Positions 22,260-31,697 are shown, counted from the first letter of the stretch. The stretch: DNA of 35,386 bases from an uncultured Lachnospiraceae bacterium (GCA_947626965.1 CANQUH010000018.1:1-35386); one strand, 5' to 3'. Translations and numbers: made by a program. The notes: generated from the sequence alone by a model not told the origin.

Positions 22260-23948
22260 TCAACACTGGTATTTTTTTGTCTTTGCTGCCAGTTCTTTCA
22301 TCTCGCGCGCGTTGTCGAGAACCGCCTGTGTGATCTCTGCCCCGCCGAGAATCCTTGCGAGCTCCGTGACGCTCTGCTCCTCATCCAGAAGACTGATCGT
22401 TGTGAAAGTTCTTCCGTCTGCGGAATATTTTTCAATCTGAAAATGACTGTCCGCCATGGCCGCAATCTGAGCCAGATGCGTGATGCAGATCACCTGATGT
22501 CTGCCGGCGATCACCGCCATCTTCTCGGATACCTTCTGCGCTGTTCTGCCGCTGATTCCCGTGTCAATCTCGTCAAAAATCATCGTGTCCACCGCATCCT
22601 GCTGAGCCATCACAGCCTTAATCGCCAGCATGACTCTTGACAGCTCGCCTCCCGAGGCCACTTCCCCGAGCGCCCGCAGCGGCATCCCCGGATTTGTGGA
22701 AATCTGAAAACAGACCGCATCAATCCCGCTCTCGCAGGGCTTATCCAGCAAAGTAAAGCTGATCTCAAACTGTACTTTCAGAAAATTCAGATCCACCAGC
22801 GCTTCCCTGATCTTTTCCGCAAGCGTTTCGGCGCAGCGCTTCCGCACGGCGGATACTTCCTTTGCCGTCAGCAGAAGCTTCTTTTTTGCTTTTTCATATT
22901 CTGTCCTGAGTTTCTGCAGATATTCCTCATAATTCTGCAGAATCTGCAGACGTTCTTCTTTTTCCTTCTGGTACGCGAGCACATCCTCGATTGTTTTTCC
23001 GTATTTTGCCTTTAAACGGTTCAGAAGATCCAGACGCTCCTCGACGGCGCGCAGTTCCTGCTCGTCATAATTAAAGCTGTCCATATAACCGGCGAGCCCG
23101 TGATTGAAATCTCCCAGCATCTCTTCCACGTCCTCAAGCATCCGGCAGTATCCGTCAAGCTCTTCGTCAAAACCGCGGACGCCGGTCAGCGTCCGCAGCG
23201 CATGACCGATCTCATCTGCCGCTCCGCCGCTCATCCGGCAGCCGGTCAGTCCTCCCGCTTCCGCAAGAGCTTCCATAATTTTCCTGCCATTCGACAGGAC
23301 CTGATACCTTGCTTCCAGCTTTTTGTCCTCCCCGGCACAAAGAGCGACCGACTCAATCTCCTGCAGCTCAAACTGCAGAAAATCCATCTCCTTCGTCCGG
23401 TTCGCTTCATCCGAACGGAGCCTGGAAAGTTTTCTGGCGGCAGTCATGTAGTCATGGTATCTGGACGCACATTCCTGTTTCAGCGCCGCGAGTTCTTCCC
23501 CCGCATACTCATCCAGGATCTCCAGATGCCTGGCGGGATACAGAAGAGACTGATGCTCATGCTGTCCGTGTATGTCAATCAGATCCGCGGCCAGCTCCCG
23601 CACAAAGGAAACCGGAACAGTCTCCCCGTTCACTTTGCTGACGCTTCTTCCTTTCCTGTATTTTCTGGAAATGATAATCTGTCCGTCCTCCCAGGGAATT
23701 TCCAGTTCTTCAAGCCTTTTGCGGACAGATTCTCTCTCCGAGGCAAAGACCAGCTCCACCAGGGCATATTCCGCGTCCCCCGGCGCATAATCGCGGAAAT
23801 TTCCCGTCCCCAGCGCAATGTTCACAGCGCCCAGGAGAATGGATTTTCCCGCTCCCGTCTCCCCTGTCAGGATATTCAGGCCCTCTCCAAACTCCACCTC
23901 GACTTCATCGATCAAGGCCATATTTTTTACATGCAAACTGACAATCAT
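22260..23948 (-). CDS. recN: DNA repair protein RecN
   Basis: RecN is an SMC-like ATPase that gathers DNA ends for double-strand break repair. The 562-residue protein has Walker A GETGAGKS (29-36) at the start, a central coiled coil (about 150-370), the ABC signature ASGGELSRVMLA and Walker B TMIFDEIDTGISG near the C-terminus. Length is normal. The Shine-Dalgarno sequence before the ATG is weak. It follows argR by 81 bases, the usual argR-recN order of Firmicutes, and leads to spoIVB across a hairpin. Confidence 0.97.
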   Translation of the reverse strand: MIVSLHVKNMALIDEVEVEFGEGLNILTGETGAGKSILLGAVNIALGTGNFRDYAPGDAEYALVELVFASERESVRKRLEELEIPWEDGQIIISRKYRKGRSVSKVNGETVPVSFVRELAADLIDIHGQHEHQSLLYPARHLEILDEYAGEELAALKQECASRYHDYMTAARKLSRLRSDEANRTKEMDFLQFELQEIESVALCAGEDKKLEARYQVLSNGRKIMEALAEAGGLTGCRMSGGAADEIGHALRTLTGVRGFDEELDGYCRMLEDVEEMLGDFNHGLAGYMDSFNYDEQELRAVEERLDLLNRLKAKYGKTIEDVLAYQKEKEERLQILQNYEEYLQKLRTEYEKAKKKLLLTAKEVSAVRKRCAETLAEKIREALVDLNFLKVQFEISFTLLDKPCESGIDAVCFQISTNPGMPLRALGEVASGGELSRVMLAIKAVMAQQDAVDTMIFDEIDTGISGRTAQKVSEKMAVIAGRHQVICITHLAQIAAMADSHFQIEKYSADGRTFTTISLLDEEQSVTELARILGGAEITQAVLDNAREMKELAAKTKKYQC

Positions 23949-24029
23949 AACTGTTCCGTACCTGTGCTCTCTCCCTGCATTCCTGTCCGTTTCCTGACCG
24001 GGTACTGTACCGCGGCAGTTAACGGTATC

Positions 24030-24485
24030 CTATTTCCGCCCTGCGACTTTTCTGATCTTCTCCATCACTTTCTCCGTATCCTCCGCGCTCCGCACCGCGC
24101 ACATGATCGTGTCATCGCCGGCAATACACCCCGCGACCTCCGACCAGCGCATCGCGTCAATCGCCGCGGCTACCGCCATCGCCATCCCCGACGCTGTCTT
24201 TACGACCAGAATACTCTGGGCCACATCCATGGACATATATCCATCATGCAGTACACGGAGATACTTTTCATTCATGCCGGTGATGCCGTCATTCATCAGG
24301 GCATACTTCTGTTTTCCATCCCCCGTCGATATTTTTGTGAGCTTCAGCTCCCGTATATCGCGCGAGATTGTCGCCTGTGTCACATGATAGCCCTCCTGGT
24401 TCAGATGAACTGCCAGTTCTTCCTGTGTCTCAATATCGTATCTGCTGATCAGATCAATAATCTTGGTCTGTCTTCCTATCTTCAT
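24030..24485 (-). CDS. argR: Arginine repressor ArgR
   Basis: ArgR is a hexameric arginine-dependent regulator of arginine synthesis and breakdown. The 151-residue protein has an N-terminal winged helix with the recognition segment VTQATISRDIRELKL (35-49). The C-terminal oligomerisation and arginine-binding domain has GDDTIMCAVRS near residue 125. AAGGAG lies seven bases before the ATG. It sits between nadK and recN in the conserved order. No arg genes are in the window, so it acts in trans. Confidence 0.96.
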   Translation of the reverse strand: MKIGRQTKIIDLISRYDIETQEELAVHLNQEGYHVTQATISRDIRELKLTKISTGDGKQKYALMNDGITGMNEKYLRVLHDGYMSMDVAQSILVVKTASGMAMAVAAAIDAMRWSEVAGCIAGDDTIMCAVRSAEDTEKVMEKIRKVAGRK

Positions 24486-24526
24486 GCAGCGTCTCCTTTC
24501 ATCTGGTAGTCTGGTAATCTGATAAT

Positions 24527-25411
24527 CTATTTGTTCATTTTCTCGCGCAATATCTCCAGAAAGCTCGTGGTCTTGGTCCGGATCAGCATTGTCTCCTGCT
24601 CCGACCTGCGGATTGTGATCCTGTCCCCGGAATTCAGCTTTACGGAAGTATCCCCGTCAAAGGTCGCCTCCGCGCCGTCAATATCCGTTCCATGACTGGA
24701 GCCGACCTCAATCGTGATCTTTGCTTCAGCCGGAAGCACGATCGGCCGGGAACTGAGCGTGTGCGGCGCGATCGCCGTCAGCAGCATCAAAGAAGCCTGC
24801 GGAGCCACGATCGGTCCTCCCGCGGACAGGTTGTAGCCTGTCGATCCTGTAGGCGTCGAGATGATGACGCCGTCCGCACTGTAGGATTTCAGAAATTCTC
24901 CGTCCACAAACACATTGAAATCCACAATCCGCAGCCTTCCGTTTCTCATAATCACAATATCATTCAGCGCGATATCTTCGAAAATTTTCCGTCCGTGCCG
25001 GCGCGCCTCCCCGCAGATCATCATGCGCGGCTCCACATGATACTCTCCGGCCAGCAGCTGGTCCAGCGCCGCCTGAAAGCTGCCGCACTCGATCTCCGCG
25101 AGATAGCCCAGCGTTCCCATGTTGACTCCCAGAAGCGGAAGCTTCCGGTCCACGACATCGCGGGCCGCCCGCAGCAGGGTTCCGTCTCCGCCGATCACAA
25201 GCACTCCCTCAACGTCCGAAGGGATCTTGTCCACATCCGTGTAGTGAAACCGGATCGCATCCGTTCCTTTCCTGTTCTTCCCCGGGCTCTCGCTCAGCCG
25301 TTCATGAACATAGCAGGTCTTTCCCTGCTCCTCAAGATACGCCTGGATCGCAAAGGCCGTACGTCCTTCCGTATCTTTCTGGTAATTTGTAATAATATAA
25401 AAATGATCCAT
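24527..25411 (-). CDS. nadK: NAD kinase
   Basis: The enzyme phosphorylates NAD to NADP in the cytoplasm. The 294-residue protein has the GGDGT motif (74-78), NMGTLGYLAE (97-106), and the second conserved region SADGVIISTPTGSTGYNLSAGG (split at about 179-200) that binds the nucleotide. Length fits the family. GAGAGGT lies ten bases upstream of the ATG. It follows tlyA by 15 bases and precedes argR by 41 bases. Confidence 0.97.
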   Translation of the reverse strand: MDHFYIITNYQKDTEGRTAFAIQAYLEEQGKTCYVHERLSESPGKNRKGTDAIRFHYTDVDKIPSDVEGVLVIGGDGTLLRAARDVVDRKLPLLGVNMGTLGYLAEIECGSFQAALDQLLAGEYHVEPRMMICGEARRHGRKIFEDIALNDIVIMRNGRLRIVDFNVFVDGEFLKSYSADGVIISTPTGSTGYNLSAGGPIVAPQASLMLLTAIAPHTLSSRPIVLPAEAKITIEVGSSHGTDIDGAEATFDGDTSVKLNSGDRITIRRSEQETMLIRTKTTSFLEILREKMNK

Positions 25412-25426
25412 CTTGCTATGTACCTC

Positions 25427-26236
25427 TCATCTGTCCAGCTCTTCATGCGCAAGGCGCACAGTCTCCTGCACGGAAACCGCCGAAGAGATGACGCCTGCAT
25501 CGTCCCCGCCTTTTTTCAGATGCATCAGATATTCGATATTTCCCTCCGGTCCCTTGATCGGAGAAAACTCCAGCGCCCGAACCGCAAATCCGAGAGAGGA
25601 TGCACACGCGGCCACCTTTTCAATGACCTCCCTGTGTACCGCAGGATCCCGGACCACTCCTTTTTTGCCGACCTTTTCACGCCCTGCCTCAAACTGCGGC
25701 TTGATCAGACAGACAATCTCTCCGTCCGGTGCAAGCAGTTCCCGCACTGTGGGAAGCACCTTGGTCAGCGAAATGAAGGAGACATCGACCGACACCAGGG
25801 AAGGCGGCTCGCCGATGTCGTCCGGCGTCACATAGCGGATATTTGTCTTTTCCATACAGACAACCCGCTCGTCCATGCGCAGCTTCCAGTCAAGCTGCCC
25901 GTATCCGACATCAACCGCATAGACCCTGACCGCCCCGTTCTGCAGCATGCAGTCCGTAAAGCCCCCGGTTGACGCTCCGACATCCATGCAGACTTTTCCG
26001 CACGGCGTCAGATCAAAATGACTCATTGCCTTTTCAAGTTTGAGGCCGCCGCGGCTCACATACCGCAGCTGCCCGCCTTTCACCGTAATCTCTGCGTTCT
26101 CTTCAAATGCGGCCCCTGCCTTATCTTCACGCTGTCCGTCTACCAGAACATTCCCGGACATGATGACCGCTTTCGCCTTCTCCCGCGACGGCGCAAGGCC
26201 GCGCTTTACCAGCAGCACATCCAGCCGTTCTTTCAT
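25427..26236 (-). CDS. tlyA: TlyA-family rRNA 2'-O-methyltransferase (FtsJ-like)
   Basis: TlyA proteins methylate ribosomal RNA; some are annotated as hemolysins. The 269-residue product has an S4 RNA-binding domain at 1-60 (ERLDVLLVKRGLAPSREKA) and an FtsJ-type methyltransferase domain with the SAM loop MDVGASTGGFTDCML near residue 88 and SVDVSFIS near 148. It matches the clostridial member of the dxs-tlyA-nadK-argR-recN order. GGGAGC precedes the ATG. Whether it modifies 16S, 23S or both cannot be seen here. Confidence 0.93.
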   Translation of the reverse strand: MKERLDVLLVKRGLAPSREKAKAVIMSGNVLVDGQREDKAGAAFEENAEITVKGGQLRYVSRGGLKLEKAMSHFDLTPCGKVCMDVGASTGGFTDCMLQNGAVRVYAVDVGYGQLDWKLRMDERVVCMEKTNIRYVTPDDIGEPPSLVSVDVSFISLTKVLPTVRELLAPDGEIVCLIKPQFEAGREKVGKKGVVRDPAVHREVIEKVAACASSLGFAVRALEFSPIKGPEGNIEYLMHLKKGGDDAGVISSAVSVQETVRLAHEELDR

Positions 26237-26294
26237 TTTCAGCTCCCATCATCTTTTTCAGCTTATTCTTCCGGGGCCATGCTCTTCCTGTCCG

Positions 26295-28169
26295 TCATTC
26301 CTCAAACATGGAAAGATACTCTGTCACAATCCTCCTGTAGACAGATTCCGCGTCCGTACAGGTTTCCTTTCTGAGCATGTCCACGTTCCCGTGCTCTATA
26401 TAATAATCCGGCAGAGTGATCTGCATGACATGCAGCTTTGCCCTTGTCTCATTGTAATATTCCAGTACTTTTTCTCCAAAGCCGCCGTTTTTGACATTTT
26501 CCTCCATCGTCACGACAAGCCGGTGATCCTTCGCCAGATAGTCCAGCATCTCCTCGTCGACCGGTTTTACAAAGCGCGCGTTGACCAGCGTGCAGCTGTA
26601 TCCCAGATCACGCAGCATGGCGCGCACCTGCTCCGCGGTCTTTACCATGCTCCCGACCGCAATCAGGGCAAGCGAACACTCATCGTACAGGATCTCGCTC
26701 TTCCCGTACTCTATGGGCGCCCGGAACTTCTCCAGCCCGTCGTACGCCTCCCCGCGCGGATAGCGCATCGCGATCGGGCCGTCGTACGCAATCGCATACT
26801 TCAGCATATCCGCCAGCTCCCATTTATTTTTCGGCGCCATCACGCACATGTTCGGAATTCCCGAGAGGAACGACAGATCAAAAATCCCCTGATGCGTCTC
26901 CCCGTCGCTGCCGACAAGACCCGCGCGGTCAATCGCAAAGACAACCGGCAGATTCTGAATGCAGACGTCGTGAATCAGCTGATCATAGGCTCTCTGAAGA
27001 AACGAAGAATATACCGCCACGACCGGTTTCAGACCTCCTGCCGCCAGTCCGGCGGCAAAAGTCACCGCATGGCCCTCCGCGATTCCCACGTCAAAAAACC
27101 GGTCCCTGTACATATTCCGGAAACGCTTCAGTCCGGTCCCGTCCGGCATCGCCGCCGTGATCGCGACCAGCTTCGGCTCCCTCGCCCCCATCTTGCACAT
27201 AACCGTGGAAAATACGTCGGTATAGGATGCCTTTTTCTTGCGCTCCTTCGGAAGTCCGGTATCCGGCTCAAACGGGCCTGTCCCGTGGAAACGGGCCGGC
27301 ATCCGCTCGGCAGGAGGATATCCTTTCCCTTTCACCGTATTGACATGCACCAGCACCGGGCCGTTCACCCGCTTCGCCTCACGCAGAACGCGGATGATCT
27401 GCTGGATGTTATGTCCGTCCACTGGTCCCAGATAGGTGATCCCCATCTCCTCAAAAAACATGCCCGGAATCAGGATATGTTTGATTCCCTGCTTTGTGTT
27501 GCGGATTCCCTGAATCAGCGCGTCGCCGTAGATCGGAATCTTGTTCAGCGTATTCTCCACTCCCGTCTTCAGCCCCGTATATGCTCCCGCGGTCCTGATA
27601 TTTCCAAGATAAGTGGAGATACCCCCGACGTTTTCCGAGATCGACCGGTCATTGTCGTTCAGGACAATGATAAAGTTTGATTTGAGCTGCGAGGCATTGT
27701 TCAGAGCCTCATAAGCCATTCCTCCGGTCAGTGCGCCGTCCCCAATCACTGATACGACATTGTAGTCCTGCCCGAGCAGTTCGCGCGCACGGACGTATCC
27801 GAGCCCGGCTGAAATAGAAGTGGAACTGTGCCCCGTATCAAACGCATCGCAGCTGCTCTCCTTCCGTTTTGGAAAACCGCTCATGCCTCCGTACTTTCTG
27901 AGCTGATCAAAACCATCCTTGCGCCCCGTCAAAAGCTTGTGCGTGTAAGACTGATGCCCGACATCCCAGATCAGCTTGTCCTTCGGCAGGTCAAACACAA
28001 GATGGAGCGCCATGGTCAGCTCCACAACACCGAGATTTGAGGCCAGATGACCGCCGGTCACGCTGATTTTCTGAATCAGAAACTCCCGGATTTCCTGCGC
28101 AAGCAGAGGAAGCTGATTCTTATCAATTTTTTTGATATCGTTTACCTCATTGATTTTATCCAACAGCAT
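26295..28169 (-). CDS. dxs: 1-deoxy-D-xylulose-5-phosphate synthase
   Basis: Dxs joins pyruvate and glyceraldehyde 3-phosphate using thiamine diphosphate, the entry step of the MEP isoprenoid pathway. The 624-residue protein has H41, the GHQSYTHKL segment (H72), the TPP-binding GDGALTGG (143-150) with NN at 157-158, a central glutamate region (DVGIAEGHAVTFAAG) and the transketolase C-terminal domain. Length is typical. GAGGAGGG lies five bases before the ATG. It follows ispA closely, pairing the first and a later step of isoprenoid synthesis. Confidence 0.98.
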   Translation of the reverse strand: MLLDKINEVNDIKKIDKNQLPLLAQEIREFLIQKISVTGGHLASNLGVVELTMALHLVFDLPKDKLIWDVGHQSYTHKLLTGRKDGFDQLRKYGGMSGFPKRKESSCDAFDTGHSSTSISAGLGYVRARELLGQDYNVVSVIGDGALTGGMAYEALNNASQLKSNFIIVLNDNDRSISENVGGISTYLGNIRTAGAYTGLKTGVENTLNKIPIYGDALIQGIRNTKQGIKHILIPGMFFEEMGITYLGPVDGHNIQQIIRVLREAKRVNGPVLVHVNTVKGKGYPPAERMPARFHGTGPFEPDTGLPKERKKKASYTDVFSTVMCKMGAREPKLVAITAAMPDGTGLKRFRNMYRDRFFDVGIAEGHAVTFAAGLAAGGLKPVVAVYSSFLQRAYDQLIHDVCIQNLPVVFAIDRAGLVGSDGETHQGIFDLSFLSGIPNMCVMAPKNKWELADMLKYAIAYDGPIAMRYPRGEAYDGLEKFRAPIEYGKSEILYDECSLALIAVGSMVKTAEQVRAMLRDLGYSCTLVNARFVKPVDEEMLDYLAKDHRLVVTMEENVKNGGFGEKVLEYYNETRAKLHVMQITLPDYYIEHGNVDMLRKETCTDAESVYRRIVTEYLSMFEE

Positions 28170-28180
28170 GACAGCCCTCC

Positions 28181-29068
28181 TCAGGCGCTGCGGTGAATCA
28201 ACTGCAGAATCAGTTCATGAAGAAATTCATTCTCATATGGCAGCTCCCCAAGCAGACGCACCGCTTCCGCGGAATAACGTGCCACATCTTCACGGGCTCT
28301 CTCCAGCCCCATCACCGTGACATAAGTTGTCTTATTATTCTTTTTATCGCTTCCCACCGGTTTGCCGATTACTTCCTCTTCCCCGATCACATCCAGAATA
28401 TCGTCCTGAATCTGGAAAGCCATCCCGACATTCTGCGCAATCCGGCGGATCTGCTCCACATGCTCTTCCGAAGCTCCGGCAAGCACAGCGCCGATCGCCA
28501 TGGACGCTTCTATCAGAGCGCCTGTTTTCATGTGATATATAAATGTAAGCTGCTCTCTCGTGAGCGGCTTCCCCTCGTACTCTACATCCACCGACTGGCC
28601 GCCGATCATGCCGTCGATCCCGGTGCAGGACGCGAGAAGGGCAAAAGCGCGGCCGATATTCCGGTTGTCCGGTTCCATCTCAAACGCCCTGGCCGCCGTC
28701 TCGTACGCGTGATTCAGCAGAGCGTCTCCCGCGAGAATCGCGATTGCCTCGCCGTAGACGACATGCGTCGTCTTCTTCCCCCTCCGGTATTCATCATTGT
28801 CCATCGCCGGGAGATCATCGTGAATCAGGGAATGTGTGTGGATCATCTCAATCGCCGCCATGAACGGCTGCACAACCGCAGATTTTCCTCCGAACATCAC
28901 GTACGTCTGCTGCATCAGCAGCGGGCGCAGCTTCTTGCCGCCCACCAGCATGCTGTAATTCATCGCTTCCAGCAGTGTTCTCTGAAATCCCTGCTCTTCA
29001 GGCAGGTAATTCTCAATAATACTTTTGACCTCCGTCACCCGTTTCTTCATCTGACTGTCAAAATTCAT
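28181..29068 (-). CDS. ispA: Farnesyl diphosphate synthase IspA (polyprenyl synthetase)
   Basis: The enzyme condenses isopentenyl diphosphate with allylic diphosphates to make farnesyl diphosphate. The 295-residue product has the first aspartate-rich motif DDLPAMD at 84-90 and the second FQIQDDILD near 220, with KTGALIEAS between. The residues before the first motif (IHTHSLIH) are small and bulky as in short-chain synthases. ATG 29068 overlaps the xseB stop by 11 bases, so the two are translationally coupled; a GTG at 29077 is less likely. It serves undecaprenyl and quinone precursor supply. Confidence 0.95.
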   Translation of the reverse strand: MNFDSQMKKRVTEVKSIIENYLPEEQGFQRTLLEAMNYSMLVGGKKLRPLLMQQTYVMFGGKSAVVQPFMAAIEMIHTHSLIHDDLPAMDNDEYRRGKKTTHVVYGEAIAILAGDALLNHAYETAARAFEMEPDNRNIGRAFALLASCTGIDGMIGGQSVDVEYEGKPLTREQLTFIYHMKTGALIEASMAIGAVLAGASEEHVEQIRRIAQNVGMAFQIQDDILDVIGEEEVIGKPVGSDKKNNKTTYVTVMGLERAREDVARYSAEAVRLLGELPYENEFLHELILQLIHRSA

Positions 29069-29300
29069 CAAGACCACCCTCTCCGTTGATCACCAGGATT
29101 TTCTTTTCCACCTGATCGATCTTCTCATTGCACATTCTCAGCAGCTTCATGCCCTCCTGATAGATCCGAAAAGAATCCTCAAGAGAAATCTCCCGGCTCT
29201 CAAGTGCCTCCACCACCTGATCCAGACGGCCAAACGCCTCCTCGAGCGTCAGAACATCTGCTTCGCTGTCCTGTATTTTTTTCTCCTTTATATTTTCCAT
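29058..29300 (-). CDS. xseB: Exodeoxyribonuclease VII small subunit
   Basis: XseB pairs with XseA in exonuclease VII, a single-strand DNA exonuclease. The 80-residue protein has the typical TLEEAFGRLDQVVEALESREISLEDSFRIYQEGMKLLRMC helical core (split over residues 18-57) and a short tail. GGAGG lies eight bases before ATG 29300, which starts 51 bases after the xseA stop; longer in-frame starts would reach into xseA. The end overlaps ispA. Confidence 0.95.
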   Translation of the reverse strand: MENIKEKKIQDSEADVLTLEEAFGRLDQVVEALESREISLEDSFRIYQEGMKLLRMCNEKIDQVEKKILVINGEGGLDEF

Positions 29301-29350
29301 ATTGAATTCCTCCATCCGGGACGGAATCTGACAAGGCACGCCGCCTGACC

Positions 29351-30562
29351 TCACTCCATCTTTCCTTCCGGCACAACCTCCTCCGCTCTGGCTGTGATCC
29401 GGCCGTCCGAGACATAGATGGTCAGCAGATCACCCTGACGGACCTGTCCGGTCGAGTAAACCCTCGCTCCGTTTTCGCCTGTTACAAAACCATAGCCGGC
29501 CGCAAGCTTGTCAAGCGGGGAAAGACCGCGCAGTTTTTCGATATAGATTCCCGTGCGGTGCCGCTTCTCGCGCAGATTCGCCTGCATTCTTTCCTGCAGC
29601 CTGCTCTCAAGCTCCATCAGGTGCTGCCGGTCCGCATTCAGCCGCTGGCCGGGAGACGCATGGGTAAGACGCATCTGAGAACGGAGCAGCTTCTGCCTGT
29701 ACTCCTCCAGACGATACCCCATCGCCCGCTGCATCTGCTCCTGATACAGCTGTATCTGTCCCAGCAGTTCCCGGACATCCATAACTGCCAGTTCCGCGGC
29801 AGCCGACGGCGTGGGAGCCCGCAGATCAGCGACAAAATCCGAGATCGTCGTGTCGGTCTCATGACCCACCGCGGAGATGACCGGCGTTCTGCATGCAAAG
29901 ATTGCACGCGCGACAATCTCTTCATTGAACGCCCACAGATCCTCGATTGATCCTCCCCCGCGGCCGACGATCATCACATCCACTCCTGCCTGATCGAGCA
30001 TCCAGATCCCTCTCGCGACACTTTCCGCGGCGCCCTGCCCCTGCACCAGCGCAGGATACAGGATAATCTGAATCCAGGGGTTTCTTCTCGTGGAAACATT
30101 GATGATATCGCGGATGGCCGCCCCTGTCGGGGCCGTCACCACGCCAAGTCTTCTCACATAAAAAGGAAGCGGCTGCTTGTATTCAGCCGCGAACATTCCC
30201 ATGTCCTCCAGCTCCTGCTTCAGAGCAAGATATCTTTCATACAAAAGTCCCGCGCCGTCGGGCTGTATCTCGCTTGCGTACAGCTGATAGGTGCCGCTGC
30301 GCTCGTAGACGCTGATACTTCCCCGGACGATCACCTGCTGTCCGTTGTTCAGGCGGAAAGCCAGTCCTTTCCTTGCACCTGCAAACATCACACAGGCGAG
30401 ACTTCCGCTTTCATCCTTCAAAGAAAAATAGATATGTCCGGACGTATGGTACTTACAATTCGAGACTTCTCCGCGAATTCCGATACGGCTCAGAACAAAA
30501 TCCTGATCAAACATATCCCTGATATAGGAATTGATCTGTCCGACAGAGTATACCTTCTGCAT
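29351..30562 (-). CDS. xseA: Exodeoxyribonuclease VII large subunit
   Basis: XseA is the catalytic subunit of exonuclease VII. The 403-residue protein has an N-terminal OB-fold (about 1-100, IRGEVSNCKYHTSGHIYFSLKDE), the nuclease domain with GAAIRDI and the GRGGGSIEDLWAFNEE and GHETDTTISDFVADLRAPTPSAAAE motifs (about 200-265), and a coiled-coil C-terminal arm. Length is slightly below the E. coli protein. The ATG lies three bases after the nusB stop, so it is likely translated from that unit. Confidence 0.96.
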   Translation of the reverse strand: MQKVYSVGQINSYIRDMFDQDFVLSRIGIRGEVSNCKYHTSGHIYFSLKDESGSLACVMFAGARKGLAFRLNNGQQVIVRGSISVYERSGTYQLYASEIQPDGAGLLYERYLALKQELEDMGMFAAEYKQPLPFYVRRLGVVTAPTGAAIRDIINVSTRRNPWIQIILYPALVQGQGAAESVARGIWMLDQAGVDVMIVGRGGGSIEDLWAFNEEIVARAIFACRTPVISAVGHETDTTISDFVADLRAPTPSAAAELAVMDVRELLGQIQLYQEQMQRAMGYRLEEYRQKLLRSQMRLTHASPGQRLNADRQHLMELESRLQERMQANLREKRHRTGIYIEKLRGLSPLDKLAAGYGFVTGENGARVYSTGQVRQGDLLTIYVSDGRITARAEEVVPEGKME

Positions 30563-30565
30563 ATC

Positions 30566-31000
30566 CTACACCAGCTTCGCAAGAATACCGTTTACAAAAG
30601 ACGGAGAAGCATCTCCCCCGAACTTTTTGGCAAGCTCAACCGCCTCATTGATCGCCACCTTGACCGGAATCGAATCCTCGTACTGCATCTCGTACACGGC
30701 AAGCCGCAGAATCGCCAGATCCGTTTTTCCCATACGTCCTGTCTTCCAGCCGCGTGCAACCGCATTGATCTTTCCGTCGATTTCCGGCATCTTCTGTATA
30801 AGATCCTCGAATTTCTGAATGATATACGTCCGCTCTTCCTCTGACATCCGTTCTTCTTCCGATATCTGCTTTTCCTCTGTATCCTGGGGAAGCTGTTCCT
30901 CAAAATAAAGCTCCTGCTGCTCTTTGAATTCTTCCTGGTCATGGAATTCTGTGAAAAAAACCATTTTAAACAGATTCTCTCTGATCTCGCTTCTCTTCAT
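30566..31000 (-). CDS. nusB: Transcription antitermination factor NusB
   Basis: NusB helps antiterminate rRNA transcription with NusE (S10). The 144-residue protein has the helical NusB fold: [17 protein letters not shown] at the start, then [50 protein letters not shown] at the end (split). An acidic stretch of Glu between 21 and 55 is longer than usual. GAGGG lies six bases before the ATG. It opens the xseA-xseB-ispA-dxs run; its leader holds an inverted repeat. Confidence 0.95.
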   Translation of the reverse strand: MKRSEIRENLFKMVFFTEFHDQEEFKEQQELYFEEQLPQDTEEKQISEEERMSEEERTYIIQKFEDLIQKMPEIDGKINAVARGWKTGRMGKTDLAILRLAVYEMQYEDSIPVKVAINEAVELAKKFGGDASPSFVNGILAKLV

Positions 31001-31051
31001 ATTTTTCCCTCACAGCATCAGTGAACAGGCCAAAACACGAACCAGCAGCAG

Positions 31052-31099
31052 CTGTGCAGGTTTCGCCTGTTTCGCGGGCACGCCTGTTCTCCTGCACAG
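31052..31099. repeat. Inverted repeat in the nusB leader
   Basis: CTGTGCAGG (31052-31060) and CCTGCACAG (31091-31099) are perfect complements around a 30-base centre that itself repeats the sequence GCCTGTT. It lies 50 bases before nusB. It could fold in the transcript; it does not match a riboswitch or T-box I recognise. Confidence 0.5.
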
Positions 31100-31130
31100 G
31101 CAGGATTTTCTCTCTGCCTTTGAATAAACA

Positions 31131-31155
31131 AAAAAACGCGCCGCGCGGGTTTCAC
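31131..31155 (-). terminator. Possible terminator after the Asp23 gene
   Basis: On the minus strand a short GC-rich stem (CGCG-CGG-CGCG) preceded by AAAC is followed by a run of seven T. It is about 85 bases after the Asp23 stop. The stem is short, so strength is uncertain. A TATAAT on the minus strand (31168-31173) lies just upstream without a clear -35 box. Confidence 0.45.
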
Positions 31156-31238
31156 TGTCACGAACATATTATACAAAAAGGGAACCTGATGCGTCCCCTC
31201 TCTGTTTCATCTATGAGTTACCAAAGCCGCTGCTGCCG

Positions 31239-31634
31239 TTACTCCATCTCCACATTTACAATCTTGATGTTCACTTCTTCGACTTCAAGACCGGTCATGG
31301 TCTCGATCGCCGCTTTGACCCGCTCCTGTATCTTCGTGCAGGTCGCCGGCACGTTATATCCATACTGGATATTGATCGCGAGACGAACATTGACTTTGTT
31401 CCCCTCCAGCGCTACACGCACACCCTTTGAGAGGCTCTTCATTCCAAGACGCTCGATAATATCGCGGGTGACATTTCCTGCCATGGAGGCGACTCCTTCG
31501 ACTTCGGAGGCCGCCAGTCCGGCGATGATCGCAACCACTTCGTCGGCAATGCGCACTTCTCCGAATTTTTCTTCGTTCTCAAGTTTGTGGGTTCCTGTTT
31601 TCCTGTTCATTTCTTTGTATTCCACGTTCTCCAT
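31239..31634 (-). CDS. Asp23/Gls24 family envelope stress protein
   Basis: The 131-residue soluble protein belongs to the Asp23/Gls24 (DUF322) family, often membrane-associated and linked to cell-envelope stress. It has the motifs GEVRIADEVVAIIAGLAASEVEGVASM (split at about 25-50) and VRLAINIQYGYNVPATCTKIQERVKAAIETMTGLEVEEVNIKI near the end. The usual second half is present and there is no membrane anchor. AGGAGG lies six bases before ATG 31634; earlier in-frame residues are leader. It is commonly found just before nusB in Firmicutes. Confidence 0.93.
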   Translation of the reverse strand: MENVEYKEMNRKTGTHKLENEEKFGEVRIADEVVAIIAGLAASEVEGVASMAGNVTRDIIERLGMKSLSKGVRVALEGNKVNVRLAINIQYGYNVPATCTKIQERVKAAIETMTGLEVEEVNIKIVNVEME

Positions 31635-31668
31635 AGCCAACCTCCTGAATCTTTCAACAGATGTATTT

Positions 31669-31697
31669 ATTATATCAAAAAATGAATGATTTGAAAA
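31669..31697 (-). promoter_or_regulatory. Promoter for the Asp23 gene
   Basis: On the minus strand TATAAT (31669-31674) lies 17 bp from TTTTCA (31692-31697), a perfect -10 with a partial -35. The gap to prfC is otherwise AT-rich with no gene. Confidence 0.6.

Noticed and set aside
23100-24509. 469-codon open frame opposite recN and argR
   Set aside because: It covers parts of two conserved genes on the other strand and lacks any protein signature.
26040-27680. 546-codon open frame on the plus strand opposite dxs
   Set aside because: It mirrors dxs and tlyA in GC-rich DNA, is rich in Arg, His and Pro, and has no family motif; a codon-composition artefact.
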